A DNA stretch of 64,000 bases from Mycosynbacter sp964593465 (GCA_964593465.1 CAZQJY010000005.1:1-64000), one strand, 5' to 3'; shown: positions 14,591 through 24,225, counted from the first letter of the stretch. Translations and numbers: made by a program. The notes: generated from the letters alone by a model not told the origin.

Positions 14591-16546
14591 CTATGTATCT
14601 CCGGTGTCGGTAATCATATCTAGCATAGTAGATACGAGCTCGGCATGTGTCCAGGTGAGCGGTGCTACCGACACCATCTGGCCAGTAGTAGGATCGACTT
14701 GTTCAGCTAAGATACCGGTTGGCAATGCGTATGTCAGTACCCAGTCTACTATATTGCGTGCCATGGTTTGATCGTCTGTTTCCAGGCAGTATTGTGCGAG
14801 CCACAATGAGCATATGAACCACCAGTTTCCCATAACATTATCGTTAGTACGCAGATAATTGTCATTTTCGTAGCGAGGTAAGCCGTAGGCGCCATTCTGT
14901 ACAGGAAACGCTGCCAAAAAACTCTGAAGTGCTGTTTGTAGCTCTTTCTCACGCACGGGGAACAGACCGAACATGAATGAGCCGAATACGCTAGATGAGT
15001 CGATCACTTCACTTTTCGTGAGACCTGACTTTGTTGCGAGTATACCTTTGTAGAACGACTTACGGTTTTTGTTGTACAGGTGCTTGTGCGCAGACTCATA
15101 CAGGCCGTCGGCAGCCGTACGCCACGCCACGGCATTATTTGCATCATCTGCAGCATCTGCCAGATCGGCAGCAGCGAGTAACGCAGCATATGTAACCGAT
15201 GTTGTGTAGGTGGTAGTCATAAATACTTCTTCCCACAGGTCATAGCTCGGCTTTGGTAAGCCAGTCTTGCTGTCGATAAACTCTGCCAAGAAGCTTGCCA
15301 TAGGCTCAATCATATCCTGGTAGTAGTCGGCTAGAAGTTTTTTGTCTGGATGCATATTGTAATACTGCGCAAACACAAATAACGTAAGTGCGGTCTCATC
15401 GGTCTGGATAGGAGGTGCTACGACATTATCCTCGTGTATGTACGTGTGCCAGCTTGAGCCAAGTGCACCATCTGCTCGAAATTTATGCATGAGATACCCT
15501 GCGGGATGCATGACATTTTTGCAAAACTCAAAGAAGTTAAGCGGCTCTTCTGTGTAGCCAAGCCGTATGAGTGGCCACATAACATACGCTCCGTCGCGCG
15601 GCCAGCAGTATGCATAGGCGTCTCGCCAGTAATTCAACATGGCAGAATCGGTGCTTGCCATGATAGCACCGCGTTTATCAATCTGTGATTTGATAATCAA
15701 AATGCTTTTGATAAATTCTTCTTGATATTTGTCATCTAACTTTTCTGCGACATTGAGCGCTGGCGTAAGCCATGTACGCCACCAGTCGAGTGTACTGTGC
15801 ATGAGCCTATCGACGCCTATACGCTGCACTGTTTTGTTGACGTGGAGTGCCTCACGTAGAGATTCACCTGCAGCAATCCAATAGTGCACTCGAGCGGAAT
15901 CATGGGCATCAATATTGAGCGTAAAGCCAATCGTACTGTCAACTCGCCCGTGCTCAACATTGCCAGTACTGAGTACGCCATCTTCCGCGTCACGGAATGT
16001 ACCTTCGCGGCCCTCAATGCCAAACAAACCAACAGTGTGCTGATCGAATGGTTTGTCATGCTGACTGCCGGATACGACAAACACTCGTCGACCACGATAA
16101 TGTAGGATTGCATTGCTATCTGGCAAGTACTGGGCTGTGTCGGTATTGCTACGCGAATCACCAATCACAAAAGCCTGATGCATAAAAAGACGAATCTCAC
16201 GCTCGTAGCCATGCGTGTTGATAACTTGAATATTACGCATGAATACATCGATATCCGTGTCTACAGCATCGTTAAACTCTAGCACCACGCCAAGCTTCTC
16301 ATTTGATGCACGCACCCTGCCAATGAGCGACTTCTGGACATATGAGAAATCCATCAGCCATTCGTCTGCATTTAGGTCGAGCCAACTAATGGTGCCGTCT
16401 ACCCATACTCCCACGTGATGGCGAGATTCTTTGCCGGCAGCATGATTCTCCAGACCTACATAGGGGAAATAGAGGTCATGCACGAGTCCAAAGTTGTTAA
16501 TACCTACATGTAGTGCACCGTTACTTAGTACTATTGGTCTCGCCAT
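14591..16546 (-). CDS. GH15-family glucoamylase-like glycoside hydrolase
   Basis: A 651-residue protein with the two-part architecture of bacterial GH15: an N-terminal beta-sandwich (ALHVGINNFGLVHDLYFPYV at the start) and a C-terminal (alpha/alpha)6 barrel beginning near residue 270. The barrel carries NYWRDAYAYCWPRDGAYVMW, the signature around the catalytic region, and NVMGNWWFICSLWLAQY late in the protein. Such enzymes release glucose from alpha-1,4/1,6 glucans or related oligosaccharides. No signal peptide is seen, so it acts in the cytoplasm. It lies 4 nt after the GH57 gene. Confidence 0.92.
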   Translation of the reverse strand: MARPIVLSNGALHVGINNFGLVHDLYFPYVGLENHAAGKESRHHVGVWVDGTISWLDLNADEWLMDFSYVQKSLIGRVRASNEKLGVVLEFNDAVDTDIDVFMRNIQVINTHGYEREIRLFMHQAFVIGDSRSNTDTAQYLPDSNAILHYRGRRVFVVSGSQHDKPFDQHTVGLFGIEGREGTFRDAEDGVLSTGNVEHGRVDSTIGFTLNIDAHDSARVHYWIAAGESLREALHVNKTVQRIGVDRLMHSTLDWWRTWLTPALNVAEKLDDKYQEEFIKSILIIKSQIDKRGAIMASTDSAMLNYWRDAYAYCWPRDGAYVMWPLIRLGYTEEPLNFFEFCKNVMHPAGYLMHKFRADGALGSSWHTYIHEDNVVAPPIQTDETALTLFVFAQYYNMHPDKKLLADYYQDMIEPMASFLAEFIDSKTGLPKPSYDLWEEVFMTTTYTTSVTYAALLAAADLADAADDANNAVAWRTAADGLYESAHKHLYNKNRKSFYKGILATKSGLTKSEVIDSSSVFGSFMFGLFPVREKELQTALQSFLAAFPVQNGAYGLPRYENDNYLRTNDNVMGNWWFICSLWLAQYCLETDDQTMARNIVDWVLTYALPTGILAEQVDPTTGQMVSVAPLTWTHAELVSTMLDMITDTGDT

Positions 16547-16550
16547 TCGT

Positions 16551-17762
16551 CTACAGCGCCTTTCTGTGTTGCGAAATCCTCCAGCGAAGGTCTCGTACTG
16601 TATTTATATATGACAAAAAGGCATCATAAGGTGAATCGTATGGGCTAAAGTAGGCATGGATGCTGCCATCGCTATGCCATTTTGTAGACATATAGTAGGT
16701 ATGATCGGATGTCAGAAGCTTGCGCCAGTCATCTATAAGATCCTTGTCTTCGCTCTGGACGATTTCTTGCTCTAACGCATAGGCATGCTTAAGTGACTCT
16801 TGCTGGAGAGGGTTGCCATTCCATGCGCTGAGGTCTCGCTCAGTATCGGCCCATGTGATAGTTTCTGGCATAGCAATATCATCGACTGGCGCGAACTGTT
16901 GAATCGCCTGCGTGGCTGTTGCAAATGTATTGCCGTTCTTAGTCCAAGCATGTACGAATTTACCAAAGAAGTCGAAAATGCCAGTACTCTCCCACTGATG
17001 CTCGCCAAAGGTCTCGAAATCCATAAATAGATTGAGCAATGGACCGTCCGGATCCGATTCGTGAATCCAGTGAATATACTTGTCGGCAGTGAGTGGCCAC
17101 TCAGACCACTGATTATCACCAAAACGAAATGCAAGATCGTCACTCAAACGATAGTTTTTTAGCAGTAGCGATAATGATTCCGTGCTTGCCGCTCGGTACA
17201 TGTAATTTGGACTGCGCCAATCAAGTACTGTGTCCCAGCCCTCGGCCAATATACCTTTGTAATTATGTGCAGCAGCCCAAGAGGCTAGTTCATCGTTATA
17301 GGCAAGCTCTGTATTGCGAAACACAGAAGGGATGACGCCAAAGGTCTTAAAAATCTTTTCACGGTGCAAATTTACTTGCTTTTCAAACTCTGTACGGCTG
17401 TAGAAAAAAGCCAGTGAATGATGATATGTCTCTGCAAGCAACTCAACACGTCCTGTCGTGACAAGCCTTTTAAGTGTAGCAATGATATCTGGCGACCATG
17501 CCTCGGCTTGTTCGATAAACGTGCCGCTCATACTCAAGGTAACTGCGAAGCCGGGATTTTCTTCGAGTAGTCGTTCTAGTTGCAATGTCATTGGTCGATA
17601 CGATTTTTCGGCTACACGACGAAATACACGGCTGTTGTTGGTATCGCCAGATCCCTCGTCGTTAAAATACAGGTGATCATGTGCGGCATCAAACACAGTG
17701 TAGCGCTTAATACGATAAGGTTGGTGGAGCTGCAAATATATAACAGCTGTTTTTTGGCTCAT
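16551..17762 (-). CDS. GH57-family alpha-glucan hydrolase or branching-type enzyme
   Basis: A 403-residue GH57 protein. It starts YLQLHQPYRIKRY, as in family members. The nucleophile region is FRNTELAYND (Glu near residue 170) and the acid/base region is FMDFETFGEHQWES (Asp near residue 250). GH57 enzymes cut, transfer or branch alpha-1,4 glucans by a retaining mechanism. No signal peptide is visible. Its start overlaps the stop of the GT4 gene by 4 bp (ATGA), indicating coupled translation. Amylase versus branching specificity cannot be decided here. Confidence 0.93.
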   Translation of the reverse strand: MSQKTAVIYLQLHQPYRIKRYTVFDAAHDHLYFNDEGSGDTNNSRVFRRVAEKSYRPMTLQLERLLEENPGFAVTLSMSGTFIEQAEAWSPDIIATLKRLVTTGRVELLAETYHHSLAFFYSRTEFEKQVNLHREKIFKTFGVIPSVFRNTELAYNDELASWAAAHNYKGILAEGWDTVLDWRSPNYMYRAASTESLSLLLKNYRLSDDLAFRFGDNQWSEWPLTADKYIHWIHESDPDGPLLNLFMDFETFGEHQWESTGIFDFFGKFVHAWTKNGNTFATATQAIQQFAPVDDIAMPETITWADTERDLSAWNGNPLQQESLKHAYALEQEIVQSEDKDLIDDWRKLLTSDHTYYMSTKWHSDGSIHAYFSPYDSPYDAFLSYINTVRDLRWRISQHRKAL

Positions 17763-18982
17763 ACTAACACCCTTTGCCTTGTTGCGTCATAAAGTTCGAG
17801 ACACTGCTTTGCAACATCATGCCACGAAAGCGAGGCATATTCATCTTGTACATTGCGGCGCATTTCACCAAGCAATGCAGACGAAGTCGCTAGTCCGATA
17901 ATCTGATCCGCCAGTAGATCAGTGTCCCAAAAGTCAAACCTAAATATACTATGGAGTACTTCGCCAACACCGGACTGCTTGCTGATAATAAGTGCGTTGT
18001 CATGGTGCGCTGCCTCAAGTGCAGTAAGGCCGAAGGGCTCACTCACAGAGCTCATTACAAACACATCCGCCACTGAGTAGGCATCACGCCACTTTTTGCC
18101 ACGCACAAAACCTGTGAAAAATACTTTGTCACTAATGCCAAGACGAGCAGATAAATCGATAAGTTCGTCGCGTTGCTCTCCGTCACCCGCAAACAAAAAT
18201 ACCACTTTATCATACTGACTGGCGACTTTAGCTGCAGCTTGCATGAGGTGAGTGAGCCCTTTCTGGACGGTAAATCGTGTGATTGTTGCCACCACAATAT
18301 AGCCCTCTTCTTTGAGACTTTCAAGATACCGATATGTAGAGGTGTCGTAGTGATATCCATTATTCATCGCATATGGATCAAAGCCGTTGTAGACAACTTC
18401 AACTTTTTCTGCAGGAATACCATAGCGATGCACAATGATACTCTTTGTGATGTTACTTACAGCAAATATCCTATCGGCCATCAGAAGTGCTTCTTGCTCA
18501 ATCTCATGCACAATAGGATTGCCGCTCAGCTCGCCAGATCTATCGAACTCAGTTGCATGTACGTGCACAATGAGTGATGCACCAGTAATCTCTTTGGCAC
18601 GGACACCAGCTTCCATCGTGAGCCAATCGTGTGCATGAATGACATCGACTTGACTGTCCTGCGAAAAATTCTCTACAAACGAGACATAGCGACGCTGCAC
18701 ATCACGTATATTTTTTGATCCACCAGGGATTTCGGGCAGGTCACGGCTAATTACTGTCCGGCTACTGTCATACACACCTAGCTCGTTACGTTCAAGCGGA
18801 GATAGTGAGCTCACGGCATGGATTTTCATAAAGTCAATGTCGGGATGTTCTGCGGTATAGGGAACGACAAAATCTATCGTTGCACCTTGTGTCGCCAGAG
18901 ACTTGGAGAGGTGATAGCACGCGACCCCAAGTCCACCGCTATTATGCGGTGGCAACTCCCATCCTAGCATCAAAATATTCAT
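17759..18982 (-). CDS. GT4-family glycosyltransferase, glycogen-synthase-like
   Basis: A 407-residue GT-B glycosyltransferase. The N-terminus MLGWELPPHNSGGLGVACYH resembles starch/glycogen synthases and alpha-glucan GT4 enzymes, with GGLG for nucleotide-sugar binding. The C-terminal domain has VSEPFGLTALEAAHH, the EX7E motif. It would build an alpha-glucan that the next two gene products remodel or degrade. First gene of a four-gene operon. TATACA (18994-18989) ends 6 nt before the ATG, so a leaderless start is likely. Confidence 0.9.
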   Translation of the reverse strand: MNILMLGWELPPHNSGGLGVACYHLSKSLATQGATIDFVVPYTAEHPDIDFMKIHAVSSLSPLERNELGVYDSSRTVISRDLPEIPGGSKNIRDVQRRYVSFVENFSQDSQVDVIHAHDWLTMEAGVRAKEITGASLIVHVHATEFDRSGELSGNPIVHEIEQEALLMADRIFAVSNITKSIIVHRYGIPAEKVEVVYNGFDPYAMNNGYHYDTSTYRYLESLKEEGYIVVATITRFTVQKGLTHLMQAAAKVASQYDKVVFLFAGDGEQRDELIDLSARLGISDKVFFTGFVRGKKWRDAYSVADVFVMSSVSEPFGLTALEAAHHDNALIISKQSGVGEVLHSIFRFDFWDTDLLADQIIGLATSSALLGEMRRNVQDEYASLSWHDVAKQCLELYDATRQRVLV

Positions 18983-19176
18983 AGTGTTTGTATATCTATC
19001 CCCACCGCTTTAATTGCTAACCATTAGCGTTACTCAACATTATAGACAGTGCTAGTGCTTTTGGCAAGATATTTTCACCATACAAATCACCAAAAATAGT
19101 ATAGTGCTTTTCACAATATTTATTGCATAATTATGCCCTACGCCCTATACTCATGTACGGTAATAAATTCGACAGT
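18983..19176. other. Intergenic region between divergent GT4 and MscS genes
   Basis: An AT-rich 194-bp spacer. It contains the minus-strand -10 of the GT4 operon (18994-18989) and several plus-strand -10-like words, for example TATACT at 19146-19151. No gene or terminator is visible. Confidence 0.55.
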
Positions 19177-20160
19177 ATGCATATAGAAAATACAAATCAT
19201 TTATTAGAGTATATATCTCGTGAGTTGCGGGATTTTTTTATGACACCAAACGCGTTTCGCTCCGTATTGCTCCTCATCGTCATCACTATCGTTGTTGTAT
19301 GGCTTACACGGTACCTTGCGAAAGGTATTATTCGCATTGCTCAGGTTATTGCCACACGCACCGATAACGAGTCAAACGAAGCCAAGGCGCGTCGCTACCA
19401 AGAAACAGAAACCTACCTCAGTATTGCGATCGCTATGGTGCGTGCATTTGCTGGTGCGATAGCCGTGTATTTTGCCTGGCGACTCATTAGTCCTACCTCT
19501 AGTACAGCCGTAGGTGGGGGAATAGCAGCAATTGGTGCAGGTGCGTTATTTATCGTGTTTGCCGGCCAAAGCTTAGGTATGCTTATGCGAGACCTCACTG
19601 CTGGCACGATGATGATCACGGAGAAATGGTTCAACATCGGCGATTTTATAAAGATTGAGCCATTTATCGATGTTAGTGGTGTCGTAGAGCGCATGACACT
19701 ACGTAGCACCAAGATTCGCACCCTAAGTGGTGAGGTTGTCTGGATCCATAATCAGCAAATACAGGCCGCCCACGTGTCGCCAAAAGGCGTGCGTACGATA
19801 GCTGTGGATGTGTTCGTGCGCGACAGAGCAAAAGGGGAAAAGGCTATTGAAAAACTCATCTCTACAATCCCAACTGGCCCGATGATGCTGGCAAGCCCGT
19901 TATCTGTTACCTATGTAGAAAAATGGAGTGACGATCTGTGGAGGATTACAGTTATGGGGCAGACACTACCTGGAAGGGAATGGCTTATCGAGAAACACTT
20001 CGTCAACCTCATCGGAGAAATAGACTCCAACACAAAGAAAAACGCCGATAAGATTATCGCTCACAAGCCGATTGCGCGATTTGCCGACCCAGATGTTGAA
20101 CGAAAATTCAAACGAGCCGTTCGTGTATCTCGTCGTAAGTCAACAGTCAAAAAGTCATAG
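19177..20160 (+). CDS. MscS-family mechanosensitive ion channel
   Basis: A small-conductance mechanosensitive channel of about 327 residues that would release solutes under osmotic shock. Three membrane segments are visible, including VLLLIVITIVVVWLTRYLA and the glycine/alanine-rich pore helix GGGIAAIGAGALFIVFAGQS. The MscS beta domain follows (GVVERMTLRSTKIRTLSGE). The C-terminal tail is basic. The start is uncertain: ATG 19177 is chosen because TATACT at 19146-19151 lies upstream. A TTG at 19123 would put the promoter inside the gene. Confidence 0.88.
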   Translation: MHIENTNHLLEYISRELRDFFMTPNAFRSVLLLIVITIVVVWLTRYLAKGIIRIAQVIATRTDNESNEAKARRYQETETYLSIAIAMVRAFAGAIAVYFAWRLISPTSSTAVGGGIAAIGAGALFIVFAGQSLGMLMRDLTAGTMMITEKWFNIGDFIKIEPFIDVSGVVERMTLRSTKIRTLSGEVVWIHNQQIQAAHVSPKGVRTIAVDVFVRDRAKGEKAIEKLISTIPTGPMMLASPLSVTYVEKWSDDLWRITVMGQTLPGREWLIEKHFVNLIGEIDSNTKKNADKIIAHKPIARFADPDVERKFKRAVRVSRRKSTVKKS

Positions 20161-20207
20161 ACTTTTAGTGCAAAGGCACACAAAACTGTTATACTTATAA
20201 GCACATT

Positions 20208-20894
20208 ATGTCTAGTTCATCGCAAAGCAAGCTTCATCAAGAAAAAGTCATCCTTTTGAGTTTATTGGCAGGTATCGCGCTTATTATCGGTGCTGTACTG
20301 TATGTCAATTTTTTGCGTCAAAAAGCTAGCCAAACAAGCTTACCTGCCAATGCGCCTTTGAGTATAGTTGTAGGTGATAAAAAAGCCGATACAAAAGTTG
20401 TCGTATACACAGATCCTCTTTGTGAAAAATGTGCTGATTTTCATAGAGACACTGTGTTAAAAATCCGCAAAGAGTATGCCGACTCAAGCAAAATCATGCT
20501 AGAAATTCGCCCCTTGAGTATTGTCTCAGACCAGTCCGCTAATATCACAGAGCTGCTAATGTGCAGTAACGAACAAGGTAAATACTGGGAGGTTGCCGAC
20601 ATTGCGTTTACATCCATCTGGAGCAACAATGGCAAGTCTCACGAAGAAAACGCTGCTGCAATTTTTGACAATTATCCTGTGGCTAAGATTGCAAAGATGG
20701 TGGATGCAGACGAGGCTAAACTATCTGATTGCATCAAAGACGATAGATTTGCAACAAAAATCTCACAAGCAGACGCCCAAGCCTACACTGCCAATGTATA
20801 TAGTACACCGACAACATTTATCGGTAGTCATGAGCCCATTCGTGGCGCAGTAAATTACCAGTATATCAAAAGTCTAATCGACATCAGTCTTTAG
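20208..20894 (+). CDS. DsbA-like thioredoxin-fold protein, membrane anchored
   Basis: A 228-residue protein with an N-terminal membrane anchor (VILLSLLAGIALIIGAVLYV near residue 14) and an external thioredoxin fold of the DsbA/BdbD type. The active site is LCEKCADFH (CxxC near residue 72), and the cis-Pro region is STPTTFIG near residue 202. It would form or isomerise disulfides in exported proteins, such as the Cys-rich protein at 8950. TATACT at 20190-20195 lies 12 nt before the ATG. The next gene converges. Confidence 0.9.
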   Translation: MSSSSQSKLHQEKVILLSLLAGIALIIGAVLYVNFLRQKASQTSLPANAPLSIVVGDKKADTKVVVYTDPLCEKCADFHRDTVLKIRKEYADSSKIMLEIRPLSIVSDQSANITELLMCSNEQGKYWEVADIAFTSIWSNNGKSHEENAAAIFDNYPVAKIAKMVDADEAKLSDCIKDDRFATKISQADAQAYTANVYSTPTTFIGSHEPIRGAVNYQYIKSLIDISL

Positions 20895-20899
20895 TAATA

Positions 20900-22156
20900 T
20901 TACCCGCCAGAACGCTCATCCAGCAGGTCTTGTGGGTCGGTAGGCTTACCCATCGCAATACTTTCTTTTATAGCTGGATTGACGCTCTTTTTCATGCCAT
21001 TATATTCGCGTGGCTTTTCTGCCGGATTTGCATGCCCGACCTCTGCACGTACGAGTCTATACGAGGTACCATGCTTCTCAAACGACGCTGCGATAGTTGC
21101 TTCACTGACGTCCACGTCTACTACCGTGTCATCACTCGCATCCCTTGAGCGTGTAAAGACGATAGTAACAGGGATGTAATTCTCCTTATTTGCTCCAGGC
21201 CTCGAGAGGGTGCGGATGCTTCTATCATATTCATGGCTAAAACACCTGCTAGCCTGCAGCTTAATGAGACTCGTACTTGCAACACTTGGATCTTTCATCT
21301 TTTCACGTACATCATTATATTCGTCCCATAGTTTGCCGAAATCTATCGAATAGAGCGTCCCGTCAACATATAGCTGATTTGGCAGATCAAGATTCGGGAG
21401 AAAACCAGCTTCTTTTGGTACCTGTGTGAGATATCGATCACTGCGATTAATCACCTCTACCATCACGCGACCATCTTCAAAGTACTCAAAATCTGGATAA
21501 TAAGAGAGGATTTTATTCATAAGCTTGACACCGCGCTTACTATGCGGAGTAAGACTCTCTTCTCCAACAGGTGAGCTATTGAGTGTCACAGACACAATAC
21601 GCAGGTCTGGCTCATGAGCATGAATATAAGCTGCGATATCTAGCGATATCGTACCACCTGCACTATAGCCGTCAAACGAAAGTTCTTTGATGCCATTCGC
21701 TCTTGCAATCTCTATAATGCGTTGCGCCATGTCCTCCGTATCAAGACTTTCATTGCTATATTCGAGTGCATATACACTACCTGTTTCACGGTGGGCAGTG
21801 AGCCGCTTAGCAGTTTCAGATGGATCTTTGGTGCCGAGGCCCGTCAGTACAACCGTGCTGTGTGTTTCAAGTAGCGGATCCTTGCCATCATATTTATATA
21901 TCTCATGTACCTCAGCATGACTGTCTCGCACAGCCTCCTTGCCTTGTTCAATACTATGGGTAATGTAGTTTTCCGCCATTCCAACACCAGCAGACATTGT
22001 AGCCATGGCACCCGCAGCTAGATTTCCTGCAATCCTACGCCAGCGATAAGGCTCGTTCTCTCTATTGATACGTCTTGCCACCTTCGCATCATGGCGGCTC
22101 AGGGACGTTGCATCGGGGTACTTTACTGGAGTAAAAAGTTTATTTTCTTGAATCAT
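20900..22156 (-). CDS. Alpha/beta-hydrolase-like protein
   Basis: A 418-residue protein with a nucleophile elbow LSFDGYSAGGTISLD near residue 176 (GxSxG) and a short hydrophobic stretch near residue 45 that may anchor it (AGNLAAGAMATMSAGVGMA). It looks like an alpha/beta hydrolase with a lid insertion; the substrate is unknown. On the minus strand TGGTATAAT lies 15 nt before the ATG. It resembles in style the hydrolase-like protein at 59348, but I cannot show homology by eye. Confidence 0.75.
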   Translation of the reverse strand: MIQENKLFTPVKYPDATSLSRHDAKVARRINRENEPYRWRRIAGNLAAGAMATMSAGVGMAENYITHSIEQGKEAVRDSHAEVHEIYKYDGKDPLLETHSTVVLTGLGTKDPSETAKRLTAHRETGSVYALEYSNESLDTEDMAQRIIEIARANGIKELSFDGYSAGGTISLDIAAYIHAHEPDLRIVSVTLNSSPVGEESLTPHSKRGVKLMNKILSYYPDFEYFEDGRVMVEVINRSDRYLTQVPKEAGFLPNLDLPNQLYVDGTLYSIDFGKLWDEYNDVREKMKDPSVASTSLIKLQASRCFSHEYDRSIRTLSRPGANKENYIPVTIVFTRSRDASDDTVVDVDVSEATIAASFEKHGTSYRLVRAEVGHANPAEKPREYNGMKKSVNPAIKESIAMGKPTDPQDLLDERSGG

Positions 22157-22270
22157 CGGCTATTGCTCTAGATTATACCATATGTGATATAGTCAGCTAT
22201 ATTGATTGATGCGTTACTACTGTATATTATCGCATTAATTAAGAGCTTTAGCAACATCTACCTCTATTCA

Positions 22271-22299
22271 TTTACATTTATCTGTTGGCTTGCTATAGT
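22271..22299 (+). promoter_or_regulatory. Promoter of tRNA-Trp
   Basis: TTTACA (22271-22276), 17-bp spacer, TATAGT (22294-22299) preceded by TGC, ending 16 nt before the mature tRNA. Confidence 0.75.
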
Positions 22300-22315
22300 A
22301 TATAAAGCTTACTAT

Positions 22316-22392
22316 AGGGGTATAGCTCAGCTGGCTAGAGCACAGGTCTCCAAAACCTGGTGTCGGGGGTTCGAGTCCCTCTACCCCTGCCA
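22316..22392 (+). tRNA. tRNA-Trp (CCA anticodon)
   Basis: A 77-nt tRNA with encoded CCA. The acceptor stem pairs AGGGGTA with TACCCCT. The anticodon loop CTCCAAA lies between CAGGT and ACCTG, giving CCA. The T arm is GGGGGTTCGAGTCCCTC. It is the substrate of TrpRS encoded at 3885. Confidence 0.97.
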
Positions 22393-22396
22393 GTAT

Positions 22397-22430
22397 AAAT
22401 GACACACTGTCAAAGGTGTGTCATTTATAT
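22397..22430 (+). terminator. Terminator of tRNA-Trp
   Basis: AAATGACACAC (22397-22407) pairs perfectly over 11 bp with GTGTGTCATTT (22416-22426), then ATATTCT. The T tract is weak but position and stem support termination. Confidence 0.75.
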
Positions 22431-22529
22431 TCTCTGCCGATTATTCCCCACAAAGATACCGTGGCCCGCAACAGTATCGACCCGACGTTTACATTGGAGA
22501 GTTTTTATTATAAGATTAGACTTGTAAAT

Positions 22530-23234
22530 ATGACTAAACAAATATCCATACCTTGTATTGACTACGCTCTTCTGGCCGACTGGCACAATGGAAAATCAAC
22601 AGACCAGATTATTTTAACATTCGTAGGCTTTGGTTCAAGCAAAAAGAGTAACTATGACTTCGTAGCAAAGATAGTTGAGATGACAGGCGCTAGCGCACTT
22701 GTCGTTGATCTGTCTGGACACGGTGAGAGTCCATTTGGTATAGACGACACAACACCTGCACAACATCTTCTTGAGGCGGTGCGTGCATATGACTGGCTAC
22801 AACAGAACTACCCTGATAGCGACATATACATTATGGGGACAAGTTATGGCGGCTTTATTGCAGCATATCTCACGCGCTTCCGTGAGGTAGAAAAACTAAT
22901 TCTTCGTACACCCGCCATCTACGAACCGTCGATGCAATATACGATGCACCGTGATATAGATAAGCTCCTTGTTCGTGAGTATCGCCGAAATAGCGAGCTT
23001 GTAAAAAAGCATCCGATCTTCCTGCAGCCGGCTCTGAATAGCGTATCAGCTCTACTGGTCATTCATGGAAACGATGCCAGCATCCCAACTCAAACAACAG
23101 ATATATACAGTAAAATGTTTGACGCAACACGCTATACCGCCAAAGGGTTCGCGCATGCATTCCGTGATCCGTCTAATCCCCAAGATCATGTAGATGAGTA
23201 CTACGATACTATCGCCGGCTGGATTACTGGTTAA
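22530..23234 (+). CDS. Alpha/beta hydrolase
   Basis: A 234-residue serine hydrolase-like protein. The nucleophile elbow is YIMGTSYGGFIAAY near residue 109, the strand with catalytic Asp is LLVIHGNDASIP near residue 178, and the likely catalytic His is in AKGFAHAFRDP near residue 206. HGxG-like LSGHGES follows the second core strand. ATG 22530 is chosen because the upstream 38 codons run back into the tRNA-Trp terminator. Substrate unknown. Confidence 0.85.
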   Translation: MTKQISIPCIDYALLADWHNGKSTDQIILTFVGFGSSKKSNYDFVAKIVEMTGASALVVDLSGHGESPFGIDDTTPAQHLLEAVRAYDWLQQNYPDSDIYIMGTSYGGFIAAYLTRFREVEKLILRTPAIYEPSMQYTMHRDIDKLLVREYRRNSELVKKHPIFLQPALNSVSALLVIHGNDASIPTQTTDIYSKMFDATRYTAKGFAHAFRDPSNPQDHVDEYYDTIAGWITG

Positions 23235-23338
23235 CAGATACAGATCCATTGACATTTATATATCATTGTGTTATAGTTGACGAGTTGCTAACTTCTCAGT
23301 AAGTTGCAAGGTACATACTCATTCTAATGGGAGGTTTC

Positions 23339-24202
23339 ATGACTAACGCATGGAGTCAGTACAATGACCCCGACACGCTGCAAGGTATTGAACAGTATCG
23401 TCGTTCAGGGCTAACACTTTGGACGCCCGACGACATCAGAGCTCTTGGGCTCACTGAACTCAAGAGCGTCGCTCGCTCATGTAGCGATCTTATCAACGGA
23501 ACGTACAATGATAATTACCCTCAAAGTGCAAGGAACGTTGATTCAGGCCTGTTTTTCTTATTCATCATGCAGATTGACGGACTCAAGGATCAATGGTTAT
23601 TTCGTTGCGCGTATAGTAGCACGAATTTCTGCTATACTATAGATATTAAACGTATACTTTTTCTCTATCAGTACCTAAATAACATCCGTACTATCGGAGC
23701 TGTTGCACCTAGCTCACGGTTCTTGACTCGTAGAATGCTTAAGCCAATTGATTTTCCAACTGCAAGGCTAATTATTGAGTATGGTGCAGGGACGGGCGTA
23801 TTTACCAAGGAAATTGTCGCTAGCATGTCAACGGATACCCTACTTTTGATAGTAGAGAAACACAAGATGTTCTACAATGAACTGGCAGCGACATATGCCA
23901 CTAACCCACATGTAATTGTGGTGCATGATTCGGCGGAGAATATCAACAATATCTTGCAAGAACACACACTTACGGCGCCTGACTATATCGTGTCTGGGCT
24001 ACCGTTTGCAACACTGCCAGCTTCATCGTCACATGCAATCTTAGAGCAAACGGTTGCACTCATTGGTTGCAAGGGACTATTTATAACGTTTCAATACACG
24101 CAACTGCAGCAGGCGCTATTTTCAGAGTATTTTAAGAACATTCACACCACCCGCGAGTTACGCAATATTCCGCCAGCATACGTTTTAGAGTGTCGCAAGT
24201 AG
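23339..24202 (+). CDS. PmtA-like class I SAM methyltransferase with an unusual N-terminal region
   Basis: Residues about 100-287 look like a phospholipid N-methyltransferase-type enzyme: FLYQYLNNIRTIGAVAPSS followed by the SAM-binding IIEYGAGTGVFTKEI and, later, DYIVSGLPFATLP. Such proteins normally begin at FLYQY. Here about 100 unrelated residues precede it in the same frame. ATG 23339 has a GGGAGG site 4 nt upstream, which supports the long form. However, TGCTATACT (23630-23638) followed 6 nt later by an in-frame ATT looks like the leaderless signal used by other genes here. Either a genuine fusion or two adjacent genes merged by loss of a stop. Substrate unproven. Confidence 0.72.
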   Translation: MTNAWSQYNDPDTLQGIEQYRRSGLTLWTPDDIRALGLTELKSVARSCSDLINGTYNDNYPQSARNVDSGLFFLFIMQIDGLKDQWLFRCAYSSTNFCYTIDIKRILFLYQYLNNIRTIGAVAPSSRFLTRRMLKPIDFPTARLIIEYGAGTGVFTKEIVASMSTDTLLLIVEKHKMFYNELAATYATNPHVIVVHDSAENINNILQEHTLTAPDYIVSGLPFATLPASSSHAILEQTVALIGCKGLFITFQYTQLQQALFSEYFKNIHTTRELRNIPPAYVLECRK

Positions 24203-24225
24203 TAAAGTCTGGTATAATTAGTAGC

